Shown: positions 12,179 to 23,391 of the stretch, piece after piece
How the letters are laid out: each line of letters begins with the position of its first letter
Numbering within the stretch: position 1 is the stretch's first letter
Assembly (NCBI GenBank): GCA_021396245.1
Contig: WNYE01000093.1
Coordinates: 1 to 64,000, forward strand
DNA: 64,000 nt
Reading direction: 5' to 3'
DNA from: Sporothrix humicola
Lineage: Eukaryota; Ascomycota; Sordariomycetes; Ophiostomatales; Ophiostomataceae
Notes under the pieces: model-generated
Told to the model about the DNA's origin: nothing
The model's database searches: none
Seen by the model: the letters and a program-made list of their open reading frames with translations, nothing else
Made by a program: the position numbers and the translations under genes

Positions 12179-13270
12179 ATGAAGCGACTTTTGCCGAGAT
12201 CACAAGCAGCGCTTCGCCAGCGGCCACGATTGCCGGCGGCGACGACAGCGACGACAACGACGTCAGCGACATCCTTCACAACGCCTTCCTCGATAGTTCG
12301 GCCATTATCAAGCACATCGCGGCGGCATGCCCCTCCTCCTTCTTCGACCAACCCCGAAACCGTCCAGGTCCACCCCCGCGGCGCCTACTATGACATCCTC
12401 CTGACCAACCCGCCACCCTATTCCAATGTCGGCGCCAACCGGCCGCCAGTGACGGCGAACCCGGAGGTTGAAGAGACGGCGCCGAAGAAGGAGGACAAGG
12501 TGGAAGAAAAGGCGACGCCCAAGCCGCCGTCGCCGAACGCCACAAACCCAAAGCAAACGTCAAAGACTCCCTCGTCCAAGTCGTCTTCGTCTTCGTCTTC
12601 ATCTTCGTCAAATTCATCTTCAAAGTCATTTTCAACAATGTCTTCACTATCGGCATCCATCTCATCGACACCCGTTCCTCTGGCCGGCGGATGGAGACAG
12701 CAAGAAGCGCCCGCCACCATTGCCGCCCGCAAGGCCGCCGAGCAACAGACAGTCCAGGAACGGGCCGCCCTCGTATTTGGCTCACGTCTGGCCGGCCCCA
12801 TGGAGCGCGCCAACCGCCTGGCCGAGATCCGCAAGCGCAGCACCAAGATTGCCGGCGTGCTGGTGCCGCCCAAGCCCAACGAGCCCGACAACTGCTGCAT
12901 GAGCGGGTGTGTCAACTGCGTCTGGGACCGGTTCCGGGACGAGATGGAAGAGTGGGCGGCGGCGAGTGCAGAGGCATCGAGACGGCTGCAGGCGCAAGAG
13001 GGCGGCGTGGCGGCTACCACTGGGTCAGGCAGTGGTCAGCCGTCAGTGGGAGCTCCTCCGCCCTCTGGGCACATGAGCATGGACGATGACGGCGGTGGAT
13101 CCGACACGAACTGGAGCTTTGAGGAGGCGGCCAAGGCGGCAGCTGGAAGCGGCAAGAAGAACTGGGACGAGGAGCTATACAAGGGCGTGCCGGTGGGTAT
13201 CCGGGAGTTCATGAAGCAGGAGAAGCGGCTAAAGCTCAAGCACATGAACGACGGGCAGATCGTGGGTTGA
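12179..13270 (+). CDS. OXLD1-like oxidoreductase-like domain protein, mitochondrial
   Basis: Intronless, 363 residues. The N-terminus is Arg/Ala/Thr-rich without acids and contains LSSTSRRHAPPP, as expected for a cleaved mitochondrial presequence. A low-complexity Ser run (about residues 130-155, encoded by TCN/TCT repeats) follows. The diagnostic segment is PDNCCMSGCVNCVWD (about residues 238-252), the Cys motif of the oxidoreductase-like N-terminal domain family that includes human OXLD1. WSFEEAAKAA and VGIREFMKQEKRLK close the protein. The family is conserved in eukaryotes, and its biochemical role is poorly defined despite the name. The Cys cluster suggests metal or redox chemistry, which is inference. 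The poly-Ser linker is longer than needed for the domain and is probably variable between strains. Confidence 0.88.
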   Translation: MKRLLPRSQAALRQRPRLPAATTATTTTSATSFTTPSSIVRPLSSTSRRHAPPPSSTNPETVQVHPRGAYYDILLTNPPPYSNVGANRPPVTANPEVEETAPKKEDKVEEKATPKPPSPNATNPKQTSKTPSSKSSSSSSSSSSNSSSKSFSTMSSLSASISSTPVPLAGGWRQQEAPATIAARKAAEQQTVQERAALVFGSRLAGPMERANRLAEIRKRSTKIAGVLVPPKPNEPDNCCMSGCVNCVWDRFRDEMEEWAAASAEASRRLQAQEGGVAATTGSGSGQPSVGAPPPSGHMSMDDDGGGSDTNWSFEEAAKAAAGSGKKNWDEELYKGVPVGIREFMKQEKRLKLKHMNDGQIVG

Positions 13271-13624
13271 GGTATGAGTAAGAAGATATAAACTAGAATC
13301 GGGCTGGAGACCATGGACACCTCACAGAAGGGGTTTCTCTATTCTCTTTTACATTGCATTGCATTTCTACATCATTTACGATACACAAGCATTATTAGAT
13401 GCACATAGTTAGACGACGAATATATTTTGTGTCGTTGAAAGACAACAAGAAAAGAAAACCATCATATTGTTGTTGAAAAAGAGTGTAAAAAACCCAAACC
13501 TAAAATCATAAAAGCGCCTGTTCAAATGCGCCCGCCCAAAGGTCTAACCACCCTCTGTATCTCTGTATCGCTGTATCGCCTTGTCTAGACATCTCTATAC
13601 AGTCTTTCTCTTTCCCCTCGTCCC
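13271..13624. other. Convergent 3' region
   Basis: The spacer between the convergent OXLD1-like and XPT1 genes is AT-rich and holds AATAAA-like words. It shows no gene. Confidence 0.5.
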
Positions 13625-14657
13625 CTACTGCTGGCCATTTGCCAGCGCCTCCCGTGCCGCCTGGTCGTGCGCCTCAATGTCGGTCGCCTCCCACGGGTAG
13701 CAGATCCACTCGTCGCCGACCGTCCGCGCCGCCAGGTACCGGCCCTCGGCCATCATGTCGGCCGGTAGCGTGCCCTTCTTGGTCTTGTTCTTGTTGTGCA
13801 GCACAAAGATGCTAAAGTTGGTCGGGGGCGCGTCGCCGCCAATCTTCTGGCGGGCAATCTCGACGTCCTTCTCGAGCTCCTTGACGGCGTACTCGAGCGT
13901 CGTGCGCGTGTCGTCGACCTCGTCGACAATCAGAATGTTCTTGCCGACCAGGTTGCTCATCTCACCGAGGCTCGACAGGTCGAGCCACTGGGTGCGGGTG
14001 ACCTTGGTGCCGGGCTCCTCGACGACGGTGGTGGCGTCGGTCGAAAGCGACTCGTAGAGGGACAGGCCGATGGCCTGGATGGGAATGTTGGGCGATCCGG
14101 GCTTCTTGAGGAACGAGCGCAGGATGCGGGCAGGGACGTAGCCGCCGCCGCCGATGGCGATCATGAGCTGGGGCTGGAAGTTGTCGAGGATGGTCGGCGC
14201 GGCCTCCTGGCACAGCTTGTGGACCTGGGGGAGGGGTTAGCGAAATTCTTCAGTGCCAGAGCAGACGAAGGACGTTCGCGGTGGAAGCATGTGATTATCC
14301 GGGTTGACGTCAGGCGGCTGCGACAACAGCCCAGACGGGGCCAACTGTATCACAGAGAGGCCTCAGTCTGTATGGTCGTCCACGAGGCTGCGATGGGCCC
14401 GTCGGATGGGTAAGGGAGAGATGCACAGCCATGCGCAAGTCCACGCGATGCTGTGCTGCACAAGGAAAAGTGATGCGCAGACGACATGGGAACACCTTGA
14501 TGGTGCCATCTGTGCAACACCACGCAGCCCGGCAGGCGGCTGTGGCGATGGAGATGGGTAAAGGTGCGAAACACGAAAGGAACCAACAACATCGACGTCG
14601 TTATGCGAGGGCCTCTTTTCTTACCTCATTGTAGGTGACGTAGAGTTTCTGAACCAT
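13625..14657 (-). CDS. XPT1: Xanthine/hypoxanthine-guanine phosphoribosyltransferase
   Basis: A 210-residue protein from exons 14657-14625 (11 codons, ending YVTYNE) and 14224-13625. The 400-base intron is long for this genome, with GTAAGA donor and CCCCCAG acceptor. The joined sequence YVTYNE-VHKLCQEA matches the N-terminus of the XPT1 family. The PRPP-binding motif ILIVDEVDDTRTT is at about residues 108-120. The family motifs RSFLKK, IPIQAIGLSLYE, RTQWLDL and a C-terminal WICYPWEATDIE are all present, and the length equals the yeast enzyme class. The cytosolic enzyme converts xanthine, hypoxanthine or guanine plus PRPP to the nucleotide (purine salvage). Its leader on the coding strand is strongly pyrimidine-rich. 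Confidence 0.93.
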
Positions 14658-17600
14658 CTTGGCGGTTTGTGTGTGGGTATCGAGACGATAGGAAATGCGA
14701 AAGGAAGGAGGGGGTGGTGGGTTAAAGGAAAGAGCGAACCAAGTCGAAAGGAAGGTGTCGTGGAGTTGGTCGAGGAAAGAAGGAAGGAAAGAGAGAAGGA
14801 GAAGGAGAGAAGTTCGAGAAATTCACGACGATGATCTTTTTTCGACGTCCAACTATTTTTTCTTATTTTTTTTCTTTCTTTGCAGTCAACCTACTTTCTG
14901 ACTACTCCAAGTAAACTTTTTTTTCCCTTTCGCTCCGCGCCTGCCTCGCGCCTAACAAAAAAAAAAGACTACAAAATACAAAATACCCCACCAAAAAGGG
15001 AAGCCTAGAAAGTTTTAGAGGGGCAACCCGCGAAAAGGAAGAAAAGGGAAGGAGCGAAACGGGACGAGAAAAGCATGTGGGGTCACGCCTCGTCCGTTCC
15101 CTTGTTCGATCCAGTACACTTGTGCATCTGCATGTACGGTGTATCTTTTGACTTAAGGTATTATTGTCCAACCAAACACTTGTTAGAAAACCTTCATTCT
15201 CACTAAGACAAGGTCACGAGATCAGTTGGAGAATTTACAGTCATCTAATCTTGACTGGCAAACTCGTCGCACAGTGCTCGGGGGAGAATTTTTCTTACTT
15301 TAAGTACAAGAAACTGGCCAAGTTGCCACTAACGGGTTACTCTGGGGCTATGTGCGGCGGAGTTGGCCATTCACCCGCTCATAAAATGAGGGTATTGCAT
15401 CCTTTGCGCAGAGTTTTGCAGAGTTTGAAGCGCACAAGAAATATGTGCTTGCTGTAGCCGCTGGTCTGTAGTGTTTTATGTTTGCTGAATTGCATAAGGA
15501 TGATCATGAAATGGATTTACTGAATACACGTTGTGTTGGAGTATTGGGGGCCGTGGGGGTCGTCTTGGCTGGGACAGGACATGCACTGTGAGAGATACTT
15601 GACTTTCGTCTCACTACGGAGAATTTGTTCATGGGAATGTTAGAATTACATAAAACAAACAAAAGTAGAATAAGATAGCTCGAGACGCTGGGGGACGCAA
15701 AGTTGATCCATTGTACGACGTAGAGATGAACGTGAGAATGGATACGAAAGGTGGGTGTTAGTTGTCTTTGTCATCACGTCTGTAAGAGTGAGTTCAACAT
15801 ACTCTCACAGCATCCAATATCGTGCGTCAGGCTGTAAGACTTATGATGATTAATCACATCCGATAGTTTTTTTTTTATTCTATTTCTATTTTGGTTTCTG
15901 CTCTGGGTTTACATCCCTTTTATTTTTATTTTGTTTATGTTTTTCGAGCAGGCTTTTTTTTTTAAAGAATTAAAATTAAATGATAGTAAATAAGGTGCAG
16001 TTAACAAAAAATAAATTGAAATAGGAAAAGAAAAACTAAGGATTTTAATAAAAAAAAAATAAGACTTGTCTCCGTACGTTTTTCTTCCCTTTTGCTTAAG
16101 GGACGAAATATTTCCTAAACGGGCACTCGCGTGTTTTGCTTTCCTCACTTCTGCACCTCAGACGGGCGACGGGCACGAACGATGCAGACCCGGCACCGAT
16201 CTGGCGCTGTCTGTGCCCGAACGGGGCGATGTGCAAATCAGTGGTGGCAGAGTACCAGATTTGCAGGGTACAGCTCATGCAGGGGTTTTAAGAGGGGATT
16301 AATTGAGGAATGATGATTGGTACCAAGTTGCCGGCAGAAAGCAAACGCAGGAAGAAAAACCTCTTAAGGAATAAATGAATAGCAAAGCTGATATACCCCG
16401 ACTTTCACCCACATCCCTCTCGTTTTCTCCGACCATTTAACGCCTCATGCCTTGCATGTTCATGCCGCCTTGAGGAAGAAGTGATGAGGGATGAGAATGT
16501 GCTGTCACTTGCATTCATTTTGTCGCCATCACCGCCCTTTAACGTTTGTTTCTGAATCTGCACTGCATGGACTTGGCTTTGTGTCGGCCCTTTTATTGTT
16601 GATATTTTGTCTGCTATTTTTACTTTTATGTTAGTCCCTCCACAGATTCCCAGAGTCCTGGCTTTCGTTTTGTCTACTCTCGGCTTGCGGCTCATTTTGA
16701 GGGACATTTTGTGCTTTCCTTTTCCGCACGTATGCCACCGATGCGTCAAAGAATGCCTTGAGGTCTACCTTCGAAAGACAGTGTACATGCAGCTGATAAA
16801 CTGTCGCAGAAGGCTGACGCGTTTCGAGTTGTACTTGTGTTGTAGTGCGTCGTCGACAGGCCTTGGCCAGGCACGGAAGTCGGTGACATAGACGCCGAGG
16901 GTAGCCATCAGGTTCAAGTGGTCATACAAAACTTCAGCTTACTTCTCGGCAAAGTAACCGAAGATTGTATGCATCTAGGTTCTTAATTGCATGTTCTGTG
17001 ATAGGACCTTGCAAAGACAAGGATAGCGGACGACAAACATGGGAGAGAAAAAGACTACAAGACCGAACCAAATGTCGTCACACCTTGGGCCATCGTTTTG
17101 CGCGTCATTGTCTTTGCTGCACATCCCACTTTGGCGTATCCTGCATACAGTGGTGAGATATGAGTGTTCAATGGGAGTTCCCCAATTTGAGCTCCGGCAT
17201 TACAGCCAACGAGGACTTGCACACAAAAGAGAAAACACCGTAACACGGGCCATGATCGACGGCTTGCGCCTCTTTATTTTCTCCCTCTTCTTTTTGTACT
17301 GCTGCAAAACCGCACCACAGGGACATGCTGTCCCGTCCCGCCCCATCATTTGGAAGGGAGGCCGCGGGCCAAGAAAAAGGCGAACCCTCTTTATATTGCT
17401 GTCCCATTCACTTTCACTGTCTTTGACCCTCTTCGACTGTCTCTTTTCTCCGTCTGTGCCGCATCGTCAGCCTCCGTTCATAATATCACGCAGGGGTAGT
17501 CCATACTCGAGAGCGTTCAGGGTGGGGAGGGACGTTCCGCTACATTTGTCTTTTCACTTCCCCAGCCTGTTTAAACGGTCATTGTCCCCCTCGTTTCATT

Positions 17601-18140
17601 TTGTTGCTGGATATCCCACCTTTTATTCCTTAATACTCTTCACTTGTCCCTCATCCGCCTGATATTGCATACTTTCATGCCCATGATATCCTTGTGAAGA
17701 TCAGAGGAAAGAGGCGCCGACCCTCTCCAGCATATCTCCATCAACATAATCCATTTCTCTTAACATCCTTGATATTAAACCCTCGGAGCCTCTCTTGGCA
17801 GCAATACCGCCTTCACGTCATTCTCATATTTTACGAACCTGACGAAAATAAATATCTCGTCGGCCCCCCTCCCGCCCCTCCTAGCCAGCCTTCCTGCGGA
17901 AGGATTCTCTTTTGAATTAACAATCAAAGGGAAGCCCGCTTTGGAGTTCATATATCACCTCCCCCGGACCTCCTTTACACTTTAGGAAATCTCTTGGCCC
18001 TCTTAATTTTGTGTCTTGATCATTTATATTCACGCCGCATCCCACTTCCCTCCTGTCATTACCATCTTCTTTGATTTTCTTCGACGTTTCTCGATTGCCA
18101 GCACTGTCAAAGTATTCGACAACTTTCTTCACATCACAGC
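14658..18140. other. Long gene-free stretch (about 3.5 kb)
   Basis: The purine-rich block at about 14696-14822 is the CT-rich XPT1 leader or promoter read on the other strand. AT-rich parts with homopolymer runs are at about 15860-16060. A pyrimidine-rich stretch at about 17270-18110 probably serves as promoter and leader of the b561-like gene. No open frame has convincing coding character, and I see no RNA gene. Confidence 0.55.
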
Positions 18141-19290
18141 ATGTCTTCATCATCATCAAGGTGGGCCCTCACGGCCTCACTCTTCGCTTACCTTGCCTCG
18201 GCTGTCCTGGCCGCCGACTCCAACAGCGCCACCGGCGATCTTCAACAACATTACGGGCCTTTTGGCAACGGCAATGGCCCATTCGGCGGCAATGGAGGTA
18301 ACGGTGGAAACAGTAATGGCGGCATTGCCGGCGGCCGCAATGGCAATGGTTTCCCCGGACTGTTTGGCATCAGCCTCCAAGACGCCATCCACTACCGTAC
18401 GATCCACGGCATTCTGGCCTCACTCTCGATTGTCATCCTATTCCCAGTCGGCTCGATTCTCATGCGCGTTGTTCCGGGCCGGTTCGCCATCTGGGCCCAT
18501 GGTCTGTTCCAAATGACAGCCTTCCTCCTCTATGTGGCAGCGGCCGCACTCGGTATCTACCTCGTCAAGATGGTCAGAATACCGTTCACTGGCGGATCTC
18601 TCGTAAGTTTGTGTCCTCGCTTCGCTCGCTTTTGAGCCCTCGCTTGTCTTGCCTGTCTACTAATGCTCGCTTCGCTCGCAGTTATCCAACCCCAGCACAA
18701 ACATCCACCCCATCATGGGCATCGTCACGTTGGCCACCCTCTTCTTCCAGCCCATCCTCGGTTTTATTCATCACGCAAAATTCAAACAGCTCGGCCGCCG
18801 CACCTTTTGGTCGCACATGCACCTGTGGAACGGCCGCATCGGCATTACGGTCGGCATCGTCAACGGCGGCCTAGGTTTGAGACTGGCCAACGCCGCCTAC
18901 TCGGTCAAGGTCGCCTACATTATCGTCGCCGTCGTCGTCTGGTTCTTTTGGTTCGTCGTGGCCGTCATCAGTGAGATCCGCCGGGCACGACAGCCAAAAC
19001 CGGTCACAGTCGTTCCAGTGGGCGCCGTCGGTGCCGCTCCTGGCGGCTACTATGCTGCCCGCGCACCTGGCACGGCCGGCAGCCGTCTTGGCCGCAGCCC
19101 CGGCCCGGAAATGATGGCTGCGCGGAACATTAGCACGTCCGGCACCCATGGCCCCGGTCATGCCCACAGCCACGACAGCCGCCACGGAAGCCGCCACGGT
19201 ACCCAGTCACCGCACAGCGGCCAGCACTCGCCCAAGGTGCGGGAGTCACATAGCAGCAGTGGCGGCAGCGTGAGTCCCGTGCGGCGCTAA
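18141..19290 (+). CDS. Cytochrome b561/ferric-reductase-like transmembrane protein
   Basis: A 356-residue protein from exons 18141-18602 and 18682-19290. The 79-base intron has donor GTAAGT and acceptor CGCAG. A signal peptide (about residues 1-24, ending VLAAD) is followed by a Gly/Asn-rich spacer. Then comes a b561-type core of five or six helices with conserved-looking histidines in HYRTIHGILA, WAHGLFQM, NIHPIMGI and FWSHMHLWNGR. These would ligate two haems for electron transfer across a membrane. The C-terminal tail is cytosolic-like and His/Ser/Gly-rich (HGPGHAHSHDSRHGSRHG), which suggests possible metal binding. No DOMON domain is present, unlike many fungal b561 proteins. Electron donor and acceptor are unknown. 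Confidence 0.87.
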
Positions 19291-19587
19291 GTTGCCCTTA
19301 GGTTTTGTTGAGATGGGTTATCTTATTTTTGGGACACGACTGCGTTTATTATCTTGTTTCAGGGATTCAGTTGTTCATCTTGGAGTTTGTTATATTCTTG
19401 ATTATCCTAGTTCGGTGCCTGCTTGATCTCTTTCTGGGTGTTTATCTCGTTTTGCCCCTTTCGTCTTTTGGTCTTGACTCATATTCTCCTTATGTCCTTT
19501 CCTCTTTCGCACCAGTACATATCGGCGTTGGTAAAATTGACTTGGCTGTTTCCTCTTGGCCAATCTTTCAGACCGTAATTACCTCGT

Positions 19588-20031
19588 TTAGTCCGTTGTC
19601 TCAGTCGGCGGCTTAATGACCGCGTCGTCGACGTCGTCCCAGATGCCGTTGGCCATTTCCAGGGCGACCTCAGTGAATGCGTCCGACGTCAACGGGTGGG
19701 CAAGAACCACGCGGATGGCAAATGGTGTCGCCGTCAACGAGTCCAGCTGAAGGCCTCGCTTGCGAATAACATTGGTCACGATATGGCCCAGTAGGGCCTC
19801 CATGGGAAACGCCAGCGAGGCGCGAAAAACGCATTGGGTCGTGTCTTCGTGGATGCTCATGACGATAATGTCGACGGCAGGCGGACCCATGTACTCTTGG
19901 TGCCCATCGCTATCAGTAGCAGCGACGGCTTCGCCCGTCGTGCGGTCGATGTAGCGGCCATTGACGACCGGGGAATGGCCAGTGTCGTGCCATCCGGGCG
20001 CGTGAAATGCGAGGGGATGCTCAAGGATCAT
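19588..20031 (-). CDS. Small hypothetical protein
   Basis: A 147-residue frame starting at the ATG giving MILEHPLAFHAPGWHD. The composition looks coding: mixed alpha/beta-type sequence such as VDIIVMSIHEDTTQCVF and FPMEALLGHIVTNVIRKRG, with third positions richer in GC than the surroundings. No signal peptide, membrane segment or known motif is recognised. It lies convergent to the b561-like gene with about 300 bases between stops. It may be a lineage-specific gene. A bacterial-style upstream TTG exists but is not expected to be used. Confidence 0.5.
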   Translation of the reverse strand: MILEHPLAFHAPGWHDTGHSPVVNGRYIDRTTGEAVAATDSDGHQEYMGPPAVDIIVMSIHEDTTQCVFRASLAFPMEALLGHIVTNVIRKRGLQLDSLTATPFAIRVVLAHPLTSDAFTEVALEMANGIWDDVDDAVIKPPTETTD

Positions 20032-21685
20032 AATTGTAAAGGGCAGCAAGCAGAGATGATGGAGATTGTGATGCTTTTGATGAAAATGATAAATATGTTG
20101 ATGAGATTTGGGGAAGGAAGAAGTTACTCTGAAAGTTGAGTTGCATGCGACAAAGAACGACTTGCACGGCTGACTTTACGACTTACACGAGTAGCCTGGA
20201 CCGTTTTGTGGGAACGAAACTGTTTAAAATGCAATTTGACAACCTCCGCTCAAGGCTTACAATGCAGCAATGCAGCATATTCCAGGCAGCTGTTGTTGTC
20301 TTGCATGTTATTGGAAATTTGAAAAGGATGACATCTGTGCCTCTTTCAATTGAGAGCCTTGGTGAAAATGAGCAAAATCTTTATGCTAAATGCATGTGTT
20401 TGTTGGCCCCGTGATTTGCATATGAGAAGACAAAACACGCCGTCAACATACGTTCACCGGGATACGGAATACCTATTCAAGACATGTCCGCAACACCTAT
20501 TCTCATTTGCTGTGCTCGTTGGATGTCCTACACGATACCGTGACCACACACCGCTAAAACGGTCGTTGATTTGCATGATTGGTTCGTGATTTCAATATCA
20601 CGAGATGACTCTTCCAACCATCATGAAGAATCCAACGATCGCGAGGACCTGCGTCTTTTAACAGCAGATTCATTTGCCGTTAACACAAGGTACTCTCAGC
20701 CTCGAGAGTAACACACCGTCTTGGCACTAAATGTTACCAATTATCTGGACCTCTTATAGCTTTGTGTTTTTCATGTCGCTTTATCGTGGGGTTAGCCATA
20801 ACGGCTTACACGTTCTGGAAGCCGGCCAACTAACTGCACCCGCAAACACACTAAATTGGCCGACAGCGCTCATTAAAAGCCGACCGGCAGCTACTAGGGT
20901 GCCTACAGATCTACAAATAGAAGCGATGAGCCAGCACAGACAACGCTTGATTCAGACGAGAAATTCGGCGATGCTCACCCCTTGTGGCGTGCCGTCTTTC
21001 CGTGTTGACATGCGGTGTGTCGTTTCTTCTTGGCAATGCAGTACAAAGGTGTGGACGGACCTTTGGACTCATAGATTTGAGGTATTTCAGACAGTTTCTG
21101 AAGCTCGTTGGGACGGCAGCGATTGGCCAATTGACGGGGTGATTCTCCGATGCGATTGAGTCACAGACGCACACGAGCACAGGGCGCAATTGACAAGCAG
21201 TCTAGACCTTCAAAATTATCTTGATTTTCACCGGAAAGGATGAAACAAAATCGAATTAAAAAAAGAAGAAACTCGCGACCGGCGCGCTGCCGGCAAAATC
21301 GGCGGTGGACGGGACCGATGACGCAACCGTTTAGCGAACAAGGCGCCGGAATAGCCGGTAGTCCACCCACTGTCGGCGGTCTTTCAGTGTTTTCAGTGGG
21401 GACCTGAGCCCTATTCAGCAACAGCTGTTAGCTCACACCACCACCAATTTACCTGCAACATGGACGTCCACCTGTGCGTCCAGGCCGGACCTTGGCATTG
21501 TCCTCGTCATAGAGGAGGGGAGCTCCTGCCGTTTGTGGTCAAAGAGCACAAAAAACAATTGGTGGGACTTTTGCGTTGGGGACATAAATAAACATGCCCT
21601 CCCTACGTAGTTGCATTCGCATCTCTCTCCCTACACGTTGATCATCAACAACACCCGATAAAAAACATCGACACACCTCCCCACG
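20032..21685. other. Gene-free spacer upstream of enolase
   Basis: The 1.65 kb between the small hypothetical gene and the enolase shows no convincing gene. The last 400 bases (from about 21290) become GC-rich and lead into a CT-rich leader ending CCCCACG before the enolase ATG. Confidence 0.5.
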
Positions 21686-23047
21686 ATGACTACGATCAGC
21701 AAGATTACGGCCCAGCAGCGGCTCGACTCGCGCGGCAACCCGACGGTGCAGGTCACCGTCGAGACCAAGGACGGCATCTTCCGCGCGCTGGTGCCCTCCG
21801 GTGCGTCGACGGGTGCGCACGAGGCTGTCGAATTGCGCGACGGCAAGGGCGCCACGAGCAGCGGCATCGACAAGGCTGCGTACGGCGGCAAGGGTGTCGT
21901 GCAGGCTGTGACGAACGTCAACGACATTATTGGCCCGTCCCTCGTCAAGAGCGGACTGGACGTGGCCACCCAGCTCCGCGAGATTGACCAGCACATGATC
22001 GACTTGGACGGCACGCCCAACAAGGCCAAGCTGGGCGCGAACGCGATTCTGGGCGTGAGCATGGCCGTCTGCCGCGCGGGTGCGGCTGCCCGCGGGATCC
22101 CGCTCTATGATTACCTGCGCACACAGTCCGGCACCGAGGACCAGCCGTACATTCTGCCCGTCCCGTTCTTCAACGTGCTGAACGGCGGCGTGCACGCTGG
22201 CAACACGCTGGCGTTCCAGGAGTTTATGCTGGCGCCGACGGGGGCCAAGACGTTTGAGGAGGCCGTGCAGTACGGCGCCGAGGCCTACCACTCTCTGAAG
22301 AGCGTTATTGCCAAGAAGCACGGCACGGACGCCACGAACATTGGCGACGAGGGCGGGTTCGCCCCGCCTCTGACCCGCCCCGAAGAGGCGTTTGACCTGC
22401 TGACGGCAGCCGTGTCGGATGCCGGTCACGAGGGGCGCGTCCAGTTCGGCCTCGACCCGGCCTCGACCGAGTTCTTTGACCCCAAGTCGCGCACCTACGA
22501 CCTGGGTTTCAAGGACAAGCAGCCCAGCAAGCTATCCCCGGATGACCTCAAGGATCTGTACCACCAGCTCGCCAAGTCCTACCCTCTTGTGTTGTTGGAA
22601 GACCCCTTTGCCGAGGACGACTGGGAAAGCTGGACCGCCTTCACCGCGTCGGCCGAGGGCACGCCCCTCGAGATTGTCGGCGACGATTTGCTTGTCACAA
22701 ACGTCGAGCGCGTCCGTGAGGCCGCCTCCAAAAAGGCCTGCAACGCCATGCTCCTCAAGATCAACCAGATTGGGTCCATCACCGAAGCCATTGCCGCCGC
22801 CAATCTTGCGTTCTCCCAAAACTGGGCGGTCTTTGCGTCGCACCGCTCCGGCGAGACCACTGACGATTTCCTGGCCGATTTAACGGTTGCCCTCAACACG
22901 GGCCACCTCAAGGCTGGCGCCCCCGCCCGCGGCGAGCGCGTCGCCAAATACAACCGGCTGCTGGACATTGAGGCCGAGCTCAAGGCCAGGGGCAAGACGG
23001 TCAGCTACGCCGGCGCCGCCTTTGGGCGTCGTGGGAAGGCTGAGTAG
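21686..23047 (+). CDS. eno: Enolase, divergent intronless paralogue
   Basis: 453 residues. All catalytic landmarks are visible: the mobile Ser loop SGASTG (Ser41), NGGVHAG and FQEFM, NIGDEGG, the metal ligands in FGLDPAS, LEDPFAEDDWE and VGDDLLVTN, the catalytic lysine in LLKINQIG (Lys358), ASHRSGETTDD and LKAGAPARGER. It should therefore convert 2-phosphoglycerate to phosphoenolpyruvate. It is longer than the usual fungal enolase of about 438 residues: there are insertions after ELRDG (GATSSGIDKAAY) and around EGTPLEI, and the C-terminus (AFGRRGKAE) lacks the usual ending. The lack of introns and these differences suggest a second, non-canonical isozyme rather than the main glycolytic gene. 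That needs comparison with the rest of the genome. Confidence 0.93.
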   Translation: MTTISKITAQQRLDSRGNPTVQVTVETKDGIFRALVPSGASTGAHEAVELRDGKGATSSGIDKAAYGGKGVVQAVTNVNDIIGPSLVKSGLDVATQLREIDQHMIDLDGTPNKAKLGANAILGVSMAVCRAGAAARGIPLYDYLRTQSGTEDQPYILPVPFFNVLNGGVHAGNTLAFQEFMLAPTGAKTFEEAVQYGAEAYHSLKSVIAKKHGTDATNIGDEGGFAPPLTRPEEAFDLLTAAVSDAGHEGRVQFGLDPASTEFFDPKSRTYDLGFKDKQPSKLSPDDLKDLYHQLAKSYPLVLLEDPFAEDDWESWTAFTASAEGTPLEIVGDDLLVTNVERVREAASKKACNAMLLKINQIGSITEAIAAANLAFSQNWAVFASHRSGETTDDFLADLTVALNTGHLKAGAPARGERVAKYNRLLDIEAELKARGKTVSYAGAAFGRRGKAE

Positions 23048-23292
23048 AGCGGGCGCGTGCTGGATGGAAAGTCTAATCGACGTTGATCATTGATGTAAAG
23101 TAAACTGCTCGTGCCAGAGAGTAAGAGAGTAATTAAACGAGACAAAGAAAGAGGAGTGAGAACATGACATTCAATCACTGTGTTTTGGTGAGGCGAGAAA
23201 TTAGGGCCCACATAGCTGTAGACTAGCGCACTTTCTGGTGTTCTCTGCTTGCCCATATAAATCTGAAAAAGAGCAGCCGTCTCCAACAAGAA

Positions 23293-23382
23293 CTCCTGGT
23301 GGTCTAGTTGGTTTATGGCATCGGACTGTAATTGCACCCAGTTAAAATCCGAGAGTCGGGCGTTCGATTCGCCCCCGGGAGA
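23293..23382 (+). tRNA. tRNA-Tyr (GTA) with 15-base intron
   Basis: The acceptor stem is CTCCTGG paired with CCGGGAG (one T-G wobble), with A as discriminator. The anticodon stem TCGGA pairs with TCCGA (23348-23352). The loop CTGTAA+A has the anticodon GTA at 23328-23330. The intron lies at 23332-23346, one base 3' of the anticodon, as in other eukaryotic tRNA-Tyr genes. The T arm has GTTCGATTC (B box) and the D arm holds TCTAGTTGG (A box). The mature length is 75 bases before CCA addition. Confidence 0.96.
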
Positions 23383-23391
23383 ATTTTTTGT
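23383..23391 (+). terminator. RNA polymerase III terminator
   Basis: A run of T residues directly follows the discriminator base of tRNA-Tyr, the standard Pol III stop signal. Confidence 0.85.
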
